DNA from: Peptostreptococcaceae bacterium
GTDB lineage: Bacteria > Bacillota > Clostridia > Peptostreptococcales > Peptostreptococcaceae
Reading direction: 5' to 3'
NCBI GenBank assembly: GCA_017425305.1
Contig: JAFOOW010000023.1
Span: forward strand, 1 to 9,851
Length of the DNA: 9,851 nt
Shown here: positions 1 to 6,192 of the stretch, in pieces
Layout: each line of letters begins with the position of its first letter
Numbering within the stretch: position 1 is the first letter of the stretch
The notes under the pieces: model-generated
What the model saw: the letters and a program-made list of their open reading frames with translations, nothing else
Told to the model about the DNA's origin: nothing
Databases searched by the model: none
Translations under genes and position numbers: made by a program

Positions 1-51
1 AAATATTCAAAGGATATTTTAAGAAAGTACGGATTTTTAATTAATGAATAG
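1..51 (+). CDS. modA: Molybdate ABC transporter substrate-binding protein, C-terminal end only (probable)
   Basis: The first 48 bases are an open frame ending at TAG 49-51. It encodes the last 16 residues of a protein that starts outside the window, ending KYGFLINE. Such an Lys-Tyr-Gly-Phe tail is common at the C-terminus of ModA-type periplasmic or lipoprotein molybdate-binding proteins. The identification rests mainly on position: the frame runs into modB with an 8-base overlap (44-51), as expected for an adjacent modA-modB pair. A fragment this short cannot show ligand specificity, so the name is inference; only the coding end and the overlap are seen directly. Confidence 0.6.
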   Translation, partial: KYSKDILRKYGFLINE

Positions 52-709
52 TATTATAATCGATTCAACTATTATATCTATAAAGGTTTCATTAATAGCA
101 GTTTTAATTACTTTTTTAATAGCTATAAGCTTTGTATATTTTAATAATTATAAAAAAAATAGAAAGAAAAATATTATAGATATATTAATACTTTTACCAA
201 TGTTTATACCACCATCAGCTATAGGATATATTATATTAATAAGTCTTGGAAAAAACAGTTTTATAGGTATTATTTTAGAAAAGTATTTTAATATAAGAAT
301 AATATTTACAATACAGGCTTGTATTATAGCATCAGTTATAGTTACATTACCACTTATGTATCAAAGTATAAAAACAGCTATTTACTCTATAGATGAAGAT
401 ATAATAAGTGCAGGTAAATTAGATGGAGCAAGTGACTTTAATATATTTATTAAAATAATATTACCATTATGTAAAAAGGGAATTTATAGTGGAATATTAT
501 TATCTTTTGCAAGGTCTATTGGTGAATTTGGTGCAACTATTTTAGTAGCAGGTAATATACCTGGAAAAACACAAACACTGCCAATGGCAATGTATAATTC
601 AATAGAAGCAAATCAAAGTGAAACTACTATAATTATATTGTTTGTTATACTTAGTATATCAATATTTCTTATAATTATTTATCACATTTTAAATAAAGAT
701 AAAATTTAG
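44..709 (+). CDS. modB: Molybdate ABC transporter permease ModB
   Basis: This 221-residue membrane protein forms the molybdate channel of the ModABC importer. About five hydrophobic segments are visible (roughly residues 9-33, 46-68, 88-106, 148-170 and 194-214). The cytoplasmic coupling loop that meets the ATPase is at 120-150 (ISAGKLDGAS, then ILPLCKKGI). The family signature is at 157-180: RSIGEFGATILVAGN followed by IPGKTQTLP. This is typical of ModB and differs from tungstate permeases of the TupB type. Length is normal for ModB. The ATG lies inside the end of modA, 8 bases before its stop, and has no strong Shine-Dalgarno, so translational coupling is likely. No modC follows; the next gene starts 11 bases after the stop. 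Confidence 0.93.
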   Translation: MNSIIIDSTIISIKVSLIAVLITFLIAISFVYFNNYKKNRKKNIIDILILLPMFIPPSAIGYIILISLGKNSFIGIILEKYFNIRIIFTIQACIIASVIVTLPLMYQSIKTAIYSIDEDIISAGKLDGASDFNIFIKIILPLCKKGIYSGILLSFARSIGEFGATILVAGNIPGKTQTLPMAMYNSIEANQSETTIIILFVILSISIFLIIIYHILNKDKI

Positions 710-720
710 GAGAATATAAT

Positions 721-1740
721 ATGAAGCAGATAAAAATTGAAGATAGCGTAGGATGTATTTTATCTCATGATGTTACAAAAATAGTTCCTGGAGAGTTTAA
801 AGGAAGATTATTTAAAAAAGGGCATGTAATAAAAGAAGAAGATATAGAAAAACTTTTAGATATAGGTAAAGAACATATATATGTTTGGGAACCTAAAGAA
901 GGACAGCTTCATGAAAATGATGCAGCTAAAAGAATAAAAGACTTAGTATTAGGCAAGGGATGTTGTATATCTGAAGAAATAAAAGAAGGTAAAATAGACT
1001 TCTTTGCCAATACTCAAGGTATAGTAAAAATAAATAAAGAGTTACTTTTAAAGCTTAATTTACTTGGAGAAATAATAGTATCTACTATACATAACAACAC
1101 TCCAGTAAAAAAAGGCGAAAAGATAGGATCAACAAGAGTAATTCCATTAATAATAGATGAAAAAAAGATAATAGAAGCTGAGAATATTATAAATGAAAAA
1201 ATAATAAGTGTAGAAGAAATAAAACCTAAAAAAGCTGTACTTATAACTACAGGTAATGAAGTTTATAAAGGACGAATAAAAGATGCATTTTTACCAGTTA
1301 TGAAAGAAAAGTTAGAGTATTATGGAAGTGAAATTATTAAGCAAGTAATTCTTCCAGACAATAAAGAAATGATAACGGAAAATATATTAAAAGCCATAGA
1401 AGAAGATAAAGTAGATATGGTAATTTGTACTGGTGGTATGTCTGTAGATCCAGATGATGTTACACCTTCAGCAATAAAAGATTGTAATGGAGATATTGTA
1501 ACTTATGGTGCACCTGTTTTACCAGGAGCAATGTTTTTATTAGCATACTATAAAAATATACCTATACTTGGAGTTCCAAGTTGTGCGATGTATTCTAAAA
1601 GAACTATATTTGACTTAGTATTACCAAGAGTTTTGATAGATGAAAAATTATCATTTGAAGATATTGCAAAGTATGGTAATGGAGGAATGTGTTTAAATTG
1701 TGAAATATGTTCTTTCCCACATTGTTCATTTGGCAAATAG
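721..1740 (+). CDS. MoeA-like molybdopterin-binding protein with Cys-rich C-terminal tail
   Basis: This 339-residue protein carries a MoCF-biosynthesis (molybdopterin-binding) domain at about 170-302. Visible motifs are TTGNEV (176-181), the GGxS loop TGGMSVDPDD (237-246), and a PVLPGAMF / GVPSCAMY region (265-291) that replaces the substrate-binding end of the fold. The N-terminal part (1-165) resembles the variant MoeA-like proteins of Clostridia rather than the four-domain classical MoeA of about 400 residues. The last 16 residues hold four cysteines (324, 327, 330, 335; C-x2-C-x2-C-x4-C), which could bind zinc or an Fe-S cluster. A good ribosome binding site (AGGAGA, 708-713) overlaps the modB stop codon. 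The context supports a step in molybdopterin adenylation, molybdenum insertion or sensing; the exact reaction is not known from the sequence. Confidence 0.82.
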   Translation: MKQIKIEDSVGCILSHDVTKIVPGEFKGRLFKKGHVIKEEDIEKLLDIGKEHIYVWEPKEGQLHENDAAKRIKDLVLGKGCCISEEIKEGKIDFFANTQGIVKINKELLLKLNLLGEIIVSTIHNNTPVKKGEKIGSTRVIPLIIDEKKIIEAENIINEKIISVEEIKPKKAVLITTGNEVYKGRIKDAFLPVMKEKLEYYGSEIIKQVILPDNKEMITENILKAIEEDKVDMVICTGGMSVDPDDVTPSAIKDCNGDIVTYGAPVLPGAMFLLAYYKNIPILGVPSCAMYSKRTIFDLVLPRVLIDEKLSFEDIAKYGNGGMCLNCEICSFPHCSFGK

Positions 1741-1753
1741 GAGGATTTAAACA

Positions 1754-2233
1754 ATGAGTGAATTAACACACTTTGATAAAAATGGAAATGCAGTAATGGT
1801 AGATGTGTCACAAAAAAATGAAACAGAAAGAATAGCAACAGCTTGCTCTAGCATTTCTATTAGCAAAGAAACTTTAGAATGTATAAAAAATAATCAAGTA
1901 GGAAAAGGTGATGTATTAGGTGTAGCTAGAGTTGCTGGTATAATGGCGGCTAAAAGAACATCTGATTTAATACCAATGTGTCACCCATTGATGTTAAGTA
2001 GTTGTAATATAGATTATGAAATAGATGAAGGTAAAAATAATATAAAAATATATGCTACAGTAAAAATTGTAGGAAAAACAGGTGTGGAAATGGAAGCATT
2101 AACAGCTGCAACTGTATGTGCCTTAACTATTTATGATATGTGTAAGGCAATAGATAAAAAAATGGTGATTGAAAATACATTTTTATTAAATAAAAGGGGA
2201 GGAAAAAGTGGAGAATTTAACTTCTACGAATAA
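1754..2233 (+). CDS. moaC: Cyclic pyranopterin monophosphate synthase MoaC
   Basis: This 159-residue enzyme catalyses the second half of the first molybdenum-cofactor step, converting the 3',8-cyclo-GTP made by MoaA into cyclic pyranopterin monophosphate. Family motifs are complete: [13 protein letters not shown] (7-19), [20 protein letters not shown] (51-70), MCHPL (75-79), [13 protein letters not shown] (107-119) and YDMCKA (127-132). The residues matching the E. coli catalytic set fall at the same numbers: Lys51, Asp128 and Lys131. Length is normal. AGGAGG at 1739-1744 overlaps the TAG of the gene before it and sits 9 bases from the ATG. The next gene, moaA, is in the same reading frame 12 bases after the stop. 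A MoaC-MoaA pair is the expected functional unit. Confidence 0.97.
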   Translation: MSELTHFDKNGNAVMVDVSQKNETERIATACSSISISKETLECIKNNQVGKGDVLGVARVAGIMAAKRTSDLIPMCHPLMLSSCNIDYEIDEGKNNIKIYATVKIVGKTGVEMEALTAATVCALTIYDMCKAIDKKMVIENTFLLNKRGGKSGEFNFYE

Positions 2234-2245
2234 TCCACTAAAGCT

Positions 2246-3217
2246 ATGTTAGACAAATTTGGAAGAAATATTGACTACCTTAGGATTTCTGTAACAGAAA
2301 ATTGCAACTTAAGATGTATATACTGTGTAGATGAAAATAGTATAATGAGTTCGTGTAATAAGGATACTTTAAGTGATGAGGAAATATATAAAATTGTAAA
2401 AGAATGTGCAAGTTTAGGTATAAGGAAAATAAGAATTACAGGAGGAGAACCTTTAGTTCGAAAAAATATAGAAGATTTAGTGTATAAATTAAAATCTATT
2501 GATGGAATCGAAGAAATATATATTACCACAAATGGGGTATTACTAAAGGATAAAATAGAAGAACTTAAAAAAAATGGACTAACGGGAGTGAATATAAGCT
2601 TAGATTCTTTAAAGGAAAATAGATTTAAAAAAATTACTAAATTTGATAAACTTTCACATGTATTACTTTCAATAAATAAAGCCTTAGAAATAGGTCTTAA
2701 AGTAAAGATAAATACAGTTATTGTAGATGATATAAATAAAGATGAAATAATAGATTTTGTAAACTTAACTAAAGATAAAAATTTAGATGTTAGATTTATT
2801 GAACTTATGCCAATAGGTGAAGCGAAAAAATATAAGGGTATGAATAATGAAGAAATCTATGAAATAATAAAAAATAGTTTTCAAAATATTAATTTGGAAC
2901 ATAAAAATGAAAGAAGTGGACCTGCATCTTACATAAAAATAGAAAATTATAAAGGTAAAATAGGGTTTATAAGTCCAATATCAAATTGTTTTTGTAATGA
3001 ATGTAATAGAATAAGATTAACTTCTAATGGTTTTTTGAAAAAGTGTTTACATTATAACTATGGAGTAGATTTAAAAAAATATATAAGAAGTAATATAAGC
3101 AATAAAGATTTAAAAGATTTAATTTACAATAATATATACGACAAACCTCAGAAACATCTTTTTATGGAAGAATGTGATGATAAAGAAAATAAGTATATGA
3201 ATCAAATCGGAGGATAG
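2246..3217 (+). CDS. moaA: GTP 3',8-cyclase MoaA (radical SAM)
   Basis: This 323-residue radical SAM enzyme cyclises GTP to 3',8-cyclo-7,8-dihydro-GTP, the substrate of MoaC. The N-terminal cluster motif C-x3-C-x2-C is Cys20/24/27, and the SAM-binding GGEP is at 66-69. The second, substrate-side 4Fe-4S cluster has Cys250/253/267 with the family spacing C-x2-C-x13-C. The protein ends in Gly-Gly (QIGG), the conserved C-terminal tail that reaches the active site. The start is fixed by the canonical opening DKFGRNIDYLRISVT. Oddities: the usual CMPEEG after the first cluster reads CVDENS, and no Shine-Dalgarno is visible directly before the ATG. The gene starts 12 bases after the moaC stop, in the same frame, so it may depend on ribosomes finishing moaC. 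Confidence 0.96.
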   Translation: MLDKFGRNIDYLRISVTENCNLRCIYCVDENSIMSSCNKDTLSDEEIYKIVKECASLGIRKIRITGGEPLVRKNIEDLVYKLKSIDGIEEIYITTNGVLLKDKIEELKKNGLTGVNISLDSLKENRFKKITKFDKLSHVLLSINKALEIGLKVKINTVIVDDINKDEIIDFVNLTKDKNLDVRFIELMPIGEAKKYKGMNNEEIYEIIKNSFQNINLEHKNERSGPASYIKIENYKGKIGFISPISNCFCNECNRIRLTSNGFLKKCLHYNYGVDLKKYIRSNISNKDLKDLIYNNIYDKPQKHLFMEECDDKENKYMNQIGG

Positions 3218-3221
3218 ACAT

Positions 3222-3653
3222 ATGGGGAAAATTTTAGCTATTTGTATAAGTGAGAAAAAGGGAACATTAAAAAATCAAATAGAAGAAGCTAAATTTATAG
3301 AAGACTTCGGTATAGAAAATGATGCACATGCAGGTAAATGGCATAGACAAGTTAGTTTATTAGAATTTAATAAGATAGATGAATTTAGAAAAAAAGGTGC
3401 ACAAGTAGACTTTGGAGCCTTTGGAGAAAATTTAGTAGTAGAAGGTATAGAACTTAATAAACTTTTAATAGGACAGAAAATAAAAATAGGTGATGTATTA
3501 TTAGAAGTTACTCAAATAGGGAAAAAATGTCATGATAAATGTCATATATATTATCAAGTTGGAGAATGTATAATGCCTAAAAATGGAATATTCACAAAAG
3601 TTTTAAAAGGTGGAAATGTTAAAATAGGCGATAAGTGTACACTATTTAATTAA
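3222..3653 (+). CDS. MOSC-domain protein
   Basis: This 143-residue protein consists almost only of a MOSC domain, the fold found at the C-terminus of molybdenum-cofactor sulfurases and in small stand-alone proteins of molybdenum operons. Key features are GIENDAHAGKWHRQVSLL (30-47), GENL (68-71), and the conserved cysteine in GKKCH (Cys103). More cysteines follow at 107 and 116 (GECIMPKNGIF). MOSC cysteines are thought to carry or transfer sulfur to molybdenum enzymes; for this short form the exact partner is unknown. GGAGG at 3209-3213, inside the end of moaA, is 8 bases before the ATG. It is the last gene of the molybdenum operon, since a strong terminator follows 30 bases later. Confidence 0.9.
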   Translation: MGKILAICISEKKGTLKNQIEEAKFIEDFGIENDAHAGKWHRQVSLLEFNKIDEFRKKGAQVDFGAFGENLVVEGIELNKLLIGQKIKIGDVLLEVTQIGKKCHDKCHIYYQVGECIMPKNGIFTKVLKGGNVKIGDKCTLFN

Positions 3654-3671
3654 AAATTTAATTAAAAATTT
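3648..3671 (+). repeat. 12-bp perfect tandem duplication spanning a stop codon
   Basis: The 12-mer AATTAAAAATTT occurs twice back to back (3648-3659 and 3660-3671). The first copy contains the last bases of the MOSC gene, including its TAA at 3651-3653. It is very AT-rich and may be simple slippage with no function. Confidence 0.7.
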
Positions 3672-3682
3672 ATTTTTTTTTA

Positions 3683-3714
3683 AGCCTCAAGTAATTACTT
3701 GAGGCTGTTTTATT
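3683..3714 (+). terminator. Intrinsic terminator of the mod/moa operon
   Basis: A perfect 24-base palindrome at 3683-3706 can fold into a 10-bp stem (AGCCTCAAGT / ACTTGAGGCT) with an AATT loop. GTTTTATT follows at once. It is the most GC-rich hairpin in the intergenic region, lies 30 bases after the MOSC stop codon, and points in the direction of transcription. Nine T's before the stem do not suit a terminator for the opposite strand, so it probably works one way only. Confidence 0.92.
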
Positions 3715-3727
3715 GTAAAATACTGAA

Positions 3728-3741
3728 GGAAAATGTTTTCA
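3728..3741 (+). promoter_or_regulatory. Putative cre site (CcpA catabolite repression)
   Basis: GGAAAATGTTTTCA matches the Gram-positive cre consensus TGWAANCGNTNWCA at all defined positions but two: the first base (G for T) and the central C (T). It contains the inverted repeat GAAAA/TTTTC. It lies about 10 bases before the proposed -35 of the ribose operon. Glucose repression of rbs genes through CcpA is known in Bacillus. Binding here is inferred from the match and position. Confidence 0.55.
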
Positions 3742-3750
3742 AATAATGTG

Positions 3751-3779
3751 TTGCACTAAAATTAAATATGTGATACTAT
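3751..3779 (+). promoter_or_regulatory. Candidate sigma-A promoter of the ribose operon
   Basis: TTGCAC (3751-3756) and TACTAT (3774-3779) are separated by 17 bases and would place the transcription start near 3786. Each box is an imperfect match. An alternative -10, GATACT at 3772-3777, has an extended TG two bases upstream. The location, between a terminator plus cre-like site and an operator-like palindrome, supports a promoter here even though the exact boxes are uncertain. Confidence 0.5.
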
Positions 3780-3783
3780 TTAA

Positions 3784-3808
3784 GTAACCGGTAAAGTAAA
3801 CCGGTTAC
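3784..3808 (+). promoter_or_regulatory. Probable RbsR operator (two ACCGGT palindromes in mirror arrangement)
   Basis: Perfect 8-bp inverted arms GTAACCGG (3784-3791) and CCGGTTAC (3801-3808) flank 9 bases. Each arm also contains a small palindrome, ACCGGT at 3787-3792 and 3800-3805, with centres 13 bp apart. LacI-family repressors bind palindromes with a central CG, so either each core or the whole 25-bp figure could be the site. It covers the predicted transcription start, where a bound repressor would block the promoter. RbsR is encoded right after it, so autoregulation is likely. The arms could also pair in RNA if transcription starts slightly upstream. Confidence 0.75.
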
Positions 3809-3814
3809 TCTACG

Positions 3815-3838
3815 AGAGGAGATGTAAAGTTGGGGTAA
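3815..3838 (+). promoter_or_regulatory. Ribosome binding site and out-of-frame TTG start with GGGG tract before rbsR
   Basis: A strong Shine-Dalgarno (AGAGGAGA, 3815-3822) is followed after 7 bases by TTG (3830-3832), a good start position. Reading from that TTG gives only Met-Gly, then TAA (3836-3838). The RbsR frame is displaced by one base. Re-pairing one base back on the GGGG tract (3832-3835), or one extra G, gives the ordinary LacI-family opening Met-Gly-Val-Thr-Ile-Lys-Asp-Ile-Ala. ATG-TAA at 3822-3827 overlaps the Shine-Dalgarno and cannot be the start. Confidence 0.65.
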
Positions 3839-3855
3839 CTATTAAGGATATAGCT

Positions 3856-4848
3856 ATGCTTGCAGGAGTTTCAAAAACTACTGTTTCAAAGGTAATAAAC
3901 CATAAAGATGAAAGCATAAGCCAGGGGACTAAAGAAAAAATACTAAAAATAATGAGGGAACAAAATTATGTTCCAAATAAATTAGCACAGGGGTTAGTAA
4001 CAAAGAAAACAAATACAATAGGGCTTTTAATACCAGACATTAGAAACCCATTTTTCACAGATATATCTAGAGGAGCAGAAGATTTTGCGAGAAGTAAAGG
4101 TTACAACATAATCTTTAGTAGCACTGATGAAAACTGTGAAAGAGAAATGGAATGTATAGATATGTTAGTAGAAAAAATGGTGGATGGAATAATATTTGCA
4201 CCATCATCAAATACCTTAAATCAAGAAGGTATATATAATAAGCTAAAACTACCAATGGTATTAGTAGATAAAAACTTAGATGTAAAAAGCTCAAAAGGTT
4301 TAGTTAAAGTAGACAATAAAAATGGTACTTATGAAGCTACAAAATATCTTATAAATCAAAATCATAAAGATATACTTTATTTAAGTGGTCCACTTAAAAA
4401 TGATATAGGAAAGCAAAGACTAGAAGGATATAGAAGAGCTTTTGAGAAAAATGGATTAACTTATGATGAAAATAATGTAGTAGAAGGTAAGTACAGATAT
4501 GAATGGGCTTACGAGTACATAAAAAATATAGATAAATTAAATTATAGTGCAATTTGTTGTGGAAATGACTTGATTGCAATAGGAGCAATACAAGCTTTAA
4601 GAGAAAGAAATATAAATGTTCCTAAGGATATAAGCGTTATAGGTTTTGATGATATACAAACTGCAAAGCTAATAGACCCATCACTTACAACCATAAGACA
4701 GCCAGCTTATGAAATGGGAGAAAAAGCTTGTGAAATGCTTATAAATTATTTAATAGATAAAACAGAGGAAGAAAATAAAGAAGTAGTATTTAAACCTCAA
4801 CTTATAATAAGAAATTCAACTAGTGAAATAACAATAGATACTAAATAA
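3856..4848 (+). CDS. rbsR: LacI-family ribose operon repressor RbsR (start uncertain, frame begins upstream)
   Basis: From the first in-frame ATG this reads 330 residues. It shows the LacI DNA-binding helix (AGVSKTTVSKVINH, 3-16), a hinge helix (NKLAQGL, 41-47) and a periplasmic-binding-protein-like effector domain (about 54-322). Effector-domain landmarks are DIRNPFF (61-67), CGNDLIAIGA (235-244), IGFDD (262-266) and LTTIRQP (277-283). It should repress the rbs operon until a ribose-related effector binds. This ATG cannot be the natural start of an intact repressor: the same frame continues upstream to 3835 as Val-Thr-Ile-Lys-Asp-Ile-Ala, the conserved first helix. No ATG, GTG or TTG occurs in that frame back to the stop at 3781. 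A TTG at 3830 is one base out of frame. The family assignment is secure; the N-terminus is not. Confidence 0.93.
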   Translation: MLAGVSKTTVSKVINHKDESISQGTKEKILKIMREQNYVPNKLAQGLVTKKTNTIGLLIPDIRNPFFTDISRGAEDFARSKGYNIIFSSTDENCEREMECIDMLVEKMVDGIIFAPSSNTLNQEGIYNKLKLPMVLVDKNLDVKSSKGLVKVDNKNGTYEATKYLINQNHKDILYLSGPLKNDIGKQRLEGYRRAFEKNGLTYDENNVVEGKYRYEWAYEYIKNIDKLNYSAICCGNDLIAIGAIQALRERNINVPKDISVIGFDDIQTAKLIDPSLTTIRQPAYEMGEKACEMLINYLIDKTEEENKEVVFKPQLIIRNSTSEITIDTK

Positions 4849-4863
4849 AAGGAGTGACCTTAT

Positions 4864-5781
4864 ATGAAAAAAATATGTGTTATAGGAAGTCTAAACATGG
4901 ACTTAGTGGTAAATGTAGATGAAATGCCTAAGAAAGGTCAAACTTTAATAGGAAGTAGCTTTAAAGAAGTACCAGGTGGTAAGGGTGCTAACCAAGCTGT
5001 TGCAATAGCAAGACTTGGTGGAGATATAAATATGATAGGTAAAGTTGGAAGTGACAGCTTTGGAAAAACTTTAATAGAACAACTTAAAAATGATAATGTA
5101 GATACAGAATATGTTCAAATAGAAAATTGTGCATCAGGAGTTGCTATGATAACTGTTGATAAAAATGCAGAAAACTCAATAGTAGTAGCACCTGGAGCAA
5201 ACTTTAGAGTATTAGAAGAAGATATAGATAAGTGTATAGATGGTATAAAGAAAAGTGATATAGTTGTACTTCAACTTGAAACTCCATTAAACACTATAAA
5301 ATATGCTTTAGAAAAATCTAAAGAATTAGGAAAATATACAATATTAAATCCAGCACCAGCAGTTAAATTAGGTGATGAAATAATAAGAAATGTAGATTTA
5401 TTAACTCCTAATGAAACAGAGCTTGAAATTTTAAGTGGTGTAAAAATAGAAACTGAAGATGACATTAAAAAAGCTGCACATGTAATGATAGAAAAAGGTG
5501 TTAAAGAACTTATAGTTACATTAGGTTCAAAAGGAAGCTTATATATAAACAAAGAAACTATGAACTTTAAAAAGTCATATAAGGTAGAAGCAATAGACAC
5601 AACAGCAGCAGGAGATAGCTACACAGGAGCATTAGCAGTAGCATTTTCTAAAAATGAAAGTATAGAAGAAGCTATGGACTTTGCATCAAAGGTAGGAGCA
5701 CTATCAGTTATGAAAGAAGGAGCTCAAACATCATTACCAACATTAGAAGATGTTTTAAATTTCAAGGGGGCAAATAAATAA
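4864..5781 (+). CDS. rbsK: Ribokinase RbsK
   Basis: This 305-residue cytoplasmic PfkB-family kinase phosphorylates ribose to ribose 5-phosphate with ATP. It opens with IGSLNMDLV (7-15), the substrate-recognition motif. GGKGANQAVAIARLGG (38-53) is the first PfkB signature, followed by NPAPA (162-166), TPNETE (181-186) and TLGSKG (219-224). The second signature is DTTAAGDSYTGA (245-256), with catalytic base Asp251. Length is normal. GGAG at 4851-4854 lies 9 bases before the ATG, just after the rbsR stop. The stop codon overlaps the rbsD start by one base (TAATG), which suggests coupled translation. Being second in the rbs operon agrees with ribose as substrate. Confidence 0.97.
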   Translation: MKKICVIGSLNMDLVVNVDEMPKKGQTLIGSSFKEVPGGKGANQAVAIARLGGDINMIGKVGSDSFGKTLIEQLKNDNVDTEYVQIENCASGVAMITVDKNAENSIVVAPGANFRVLEEDIDKCIDGIKKSDIVVLQLETPLNTIKYALEKSKELGKYTILNPAPAVKLGDEIIRNVDLLTPNETELEILSGVKIETEDDIKKAAHVMIEKGVKELIVTLGSKGSLYINKETMNFKKSYKVEAIDTTAAGDSYTGALAVAFSKNESIEEAMDFASKVGALSVMKEGAQTSLPTLEDVLNFKGANK

Positions 5782-6176
5782 TGAAAAAATCAACATTAAT
5801 AAATAGCGAAATATCTTATGAAATATCTAAAATGGGTCACACAGATAGCATAGTAGTATGTGATAGTGGACTTCCAATTCCTAGTGGAGTTAAAAGAATA
5901 GATTTAGCTCTTAAAAAAGGATTACCAACATTCTTAGATACACTAGATACAATACTTGAAGAATTAGAAGTTGAAGAAGTTGTAATAGCTAAAGAAATAA
6001 TAGAAGCAAGCAACAATTTATATAAAGAAATAGAAAAAAGATTTGCAAATATAACAATAACTACTGTTTCACATGAAGATTTTAAAATGTTAACTAAAGA
6101 ATCAAAGGCAATAGTAAGAACAGGAGAATTTACACCGTATGCAAATATAATCTTAAAATCAGGTGTAGTTTTTTAA
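5781..6176 (+). CDS. rbsD: D-ribose pyranase RbsD
   Basis: This 131-residue enzyme interconverts the pyranose and furanose forms of D-ribose. Imported pyranose then becomes the furanose form used by ribokinase. Diagnostic parts are GHTDSIVVCDSGLPIP (19-34), with the catalytic His20 and Asp28, RIDLALKKGLPTF (39-51), and the C-terminal RTGEFTPYANIILKSGVVF (113-131), which contributes to the neighbouring subunit's active site in this decameric family. Length is normal. The ATG shares its first A with the rbsK stop codon. GGGGG at 5765-5769, inside rbsK, can serve as ribosome binding site. Confidence 0.97.
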   Translation: MKKSTLINSEISYEISKMGHTDSIVVCDSGLPIPSGVKRIDLALKKGLPTFLDTLDTILEELEVEEVVIAKEIIEASNNLYKEIEKRFANITITTVSHEDFKMLTKESKAIVRTGEFTPYANIILKSGVVF

Positions 6177-6192
6177 AGGAGTGATGACTGTG
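6175..6192 (+). promoter_or_regulatory. Ribosome binding site that decides the rbsA start
   Basis: AAAGGAG (6175-6181) is followed by three nested in-frame start codons: GTG 6181, ATG 6184 and GTG 6190. The first overlaps the Shine-Dalgarno and the second is only 2 bases from it. GTG 6190 is 8 bases away, the normal distance, and gives the usual RbsA opening (QQPILKMEGI). Confidence 0.65.

Noticed and set aside
286..297. Missing Walker A lysine in the second ATPase domain of RbsA as a possible mutation
   Set aside because: A degenerate second nucleotide-binding domain is normal for RbsA-type sugar transporters.
1548..1838. 96-residue minus-strand reading frame across the end of the MoeA-like gene and start of moaC
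   Set aside because: It lies opposite two well-identified genes, has low-complexity Phe/His/Leu-rich composition and no recognisable motif; it is a shadow frame.
3672..3706. Terminator acting on both strands
   Set aside because: The T run before the hairpin would be an A run after it on the minus strand, and no minus-strand gene faces it.
3654..3829. Possible riboswitch or small RNA in the only sizeable intergenic region
   Set aside because: The 176 bases are accounted for by the tandem repeat, terminator, cre-like site, promoter and operator. I saw no conserved riboswitch core or multi-stem layout.
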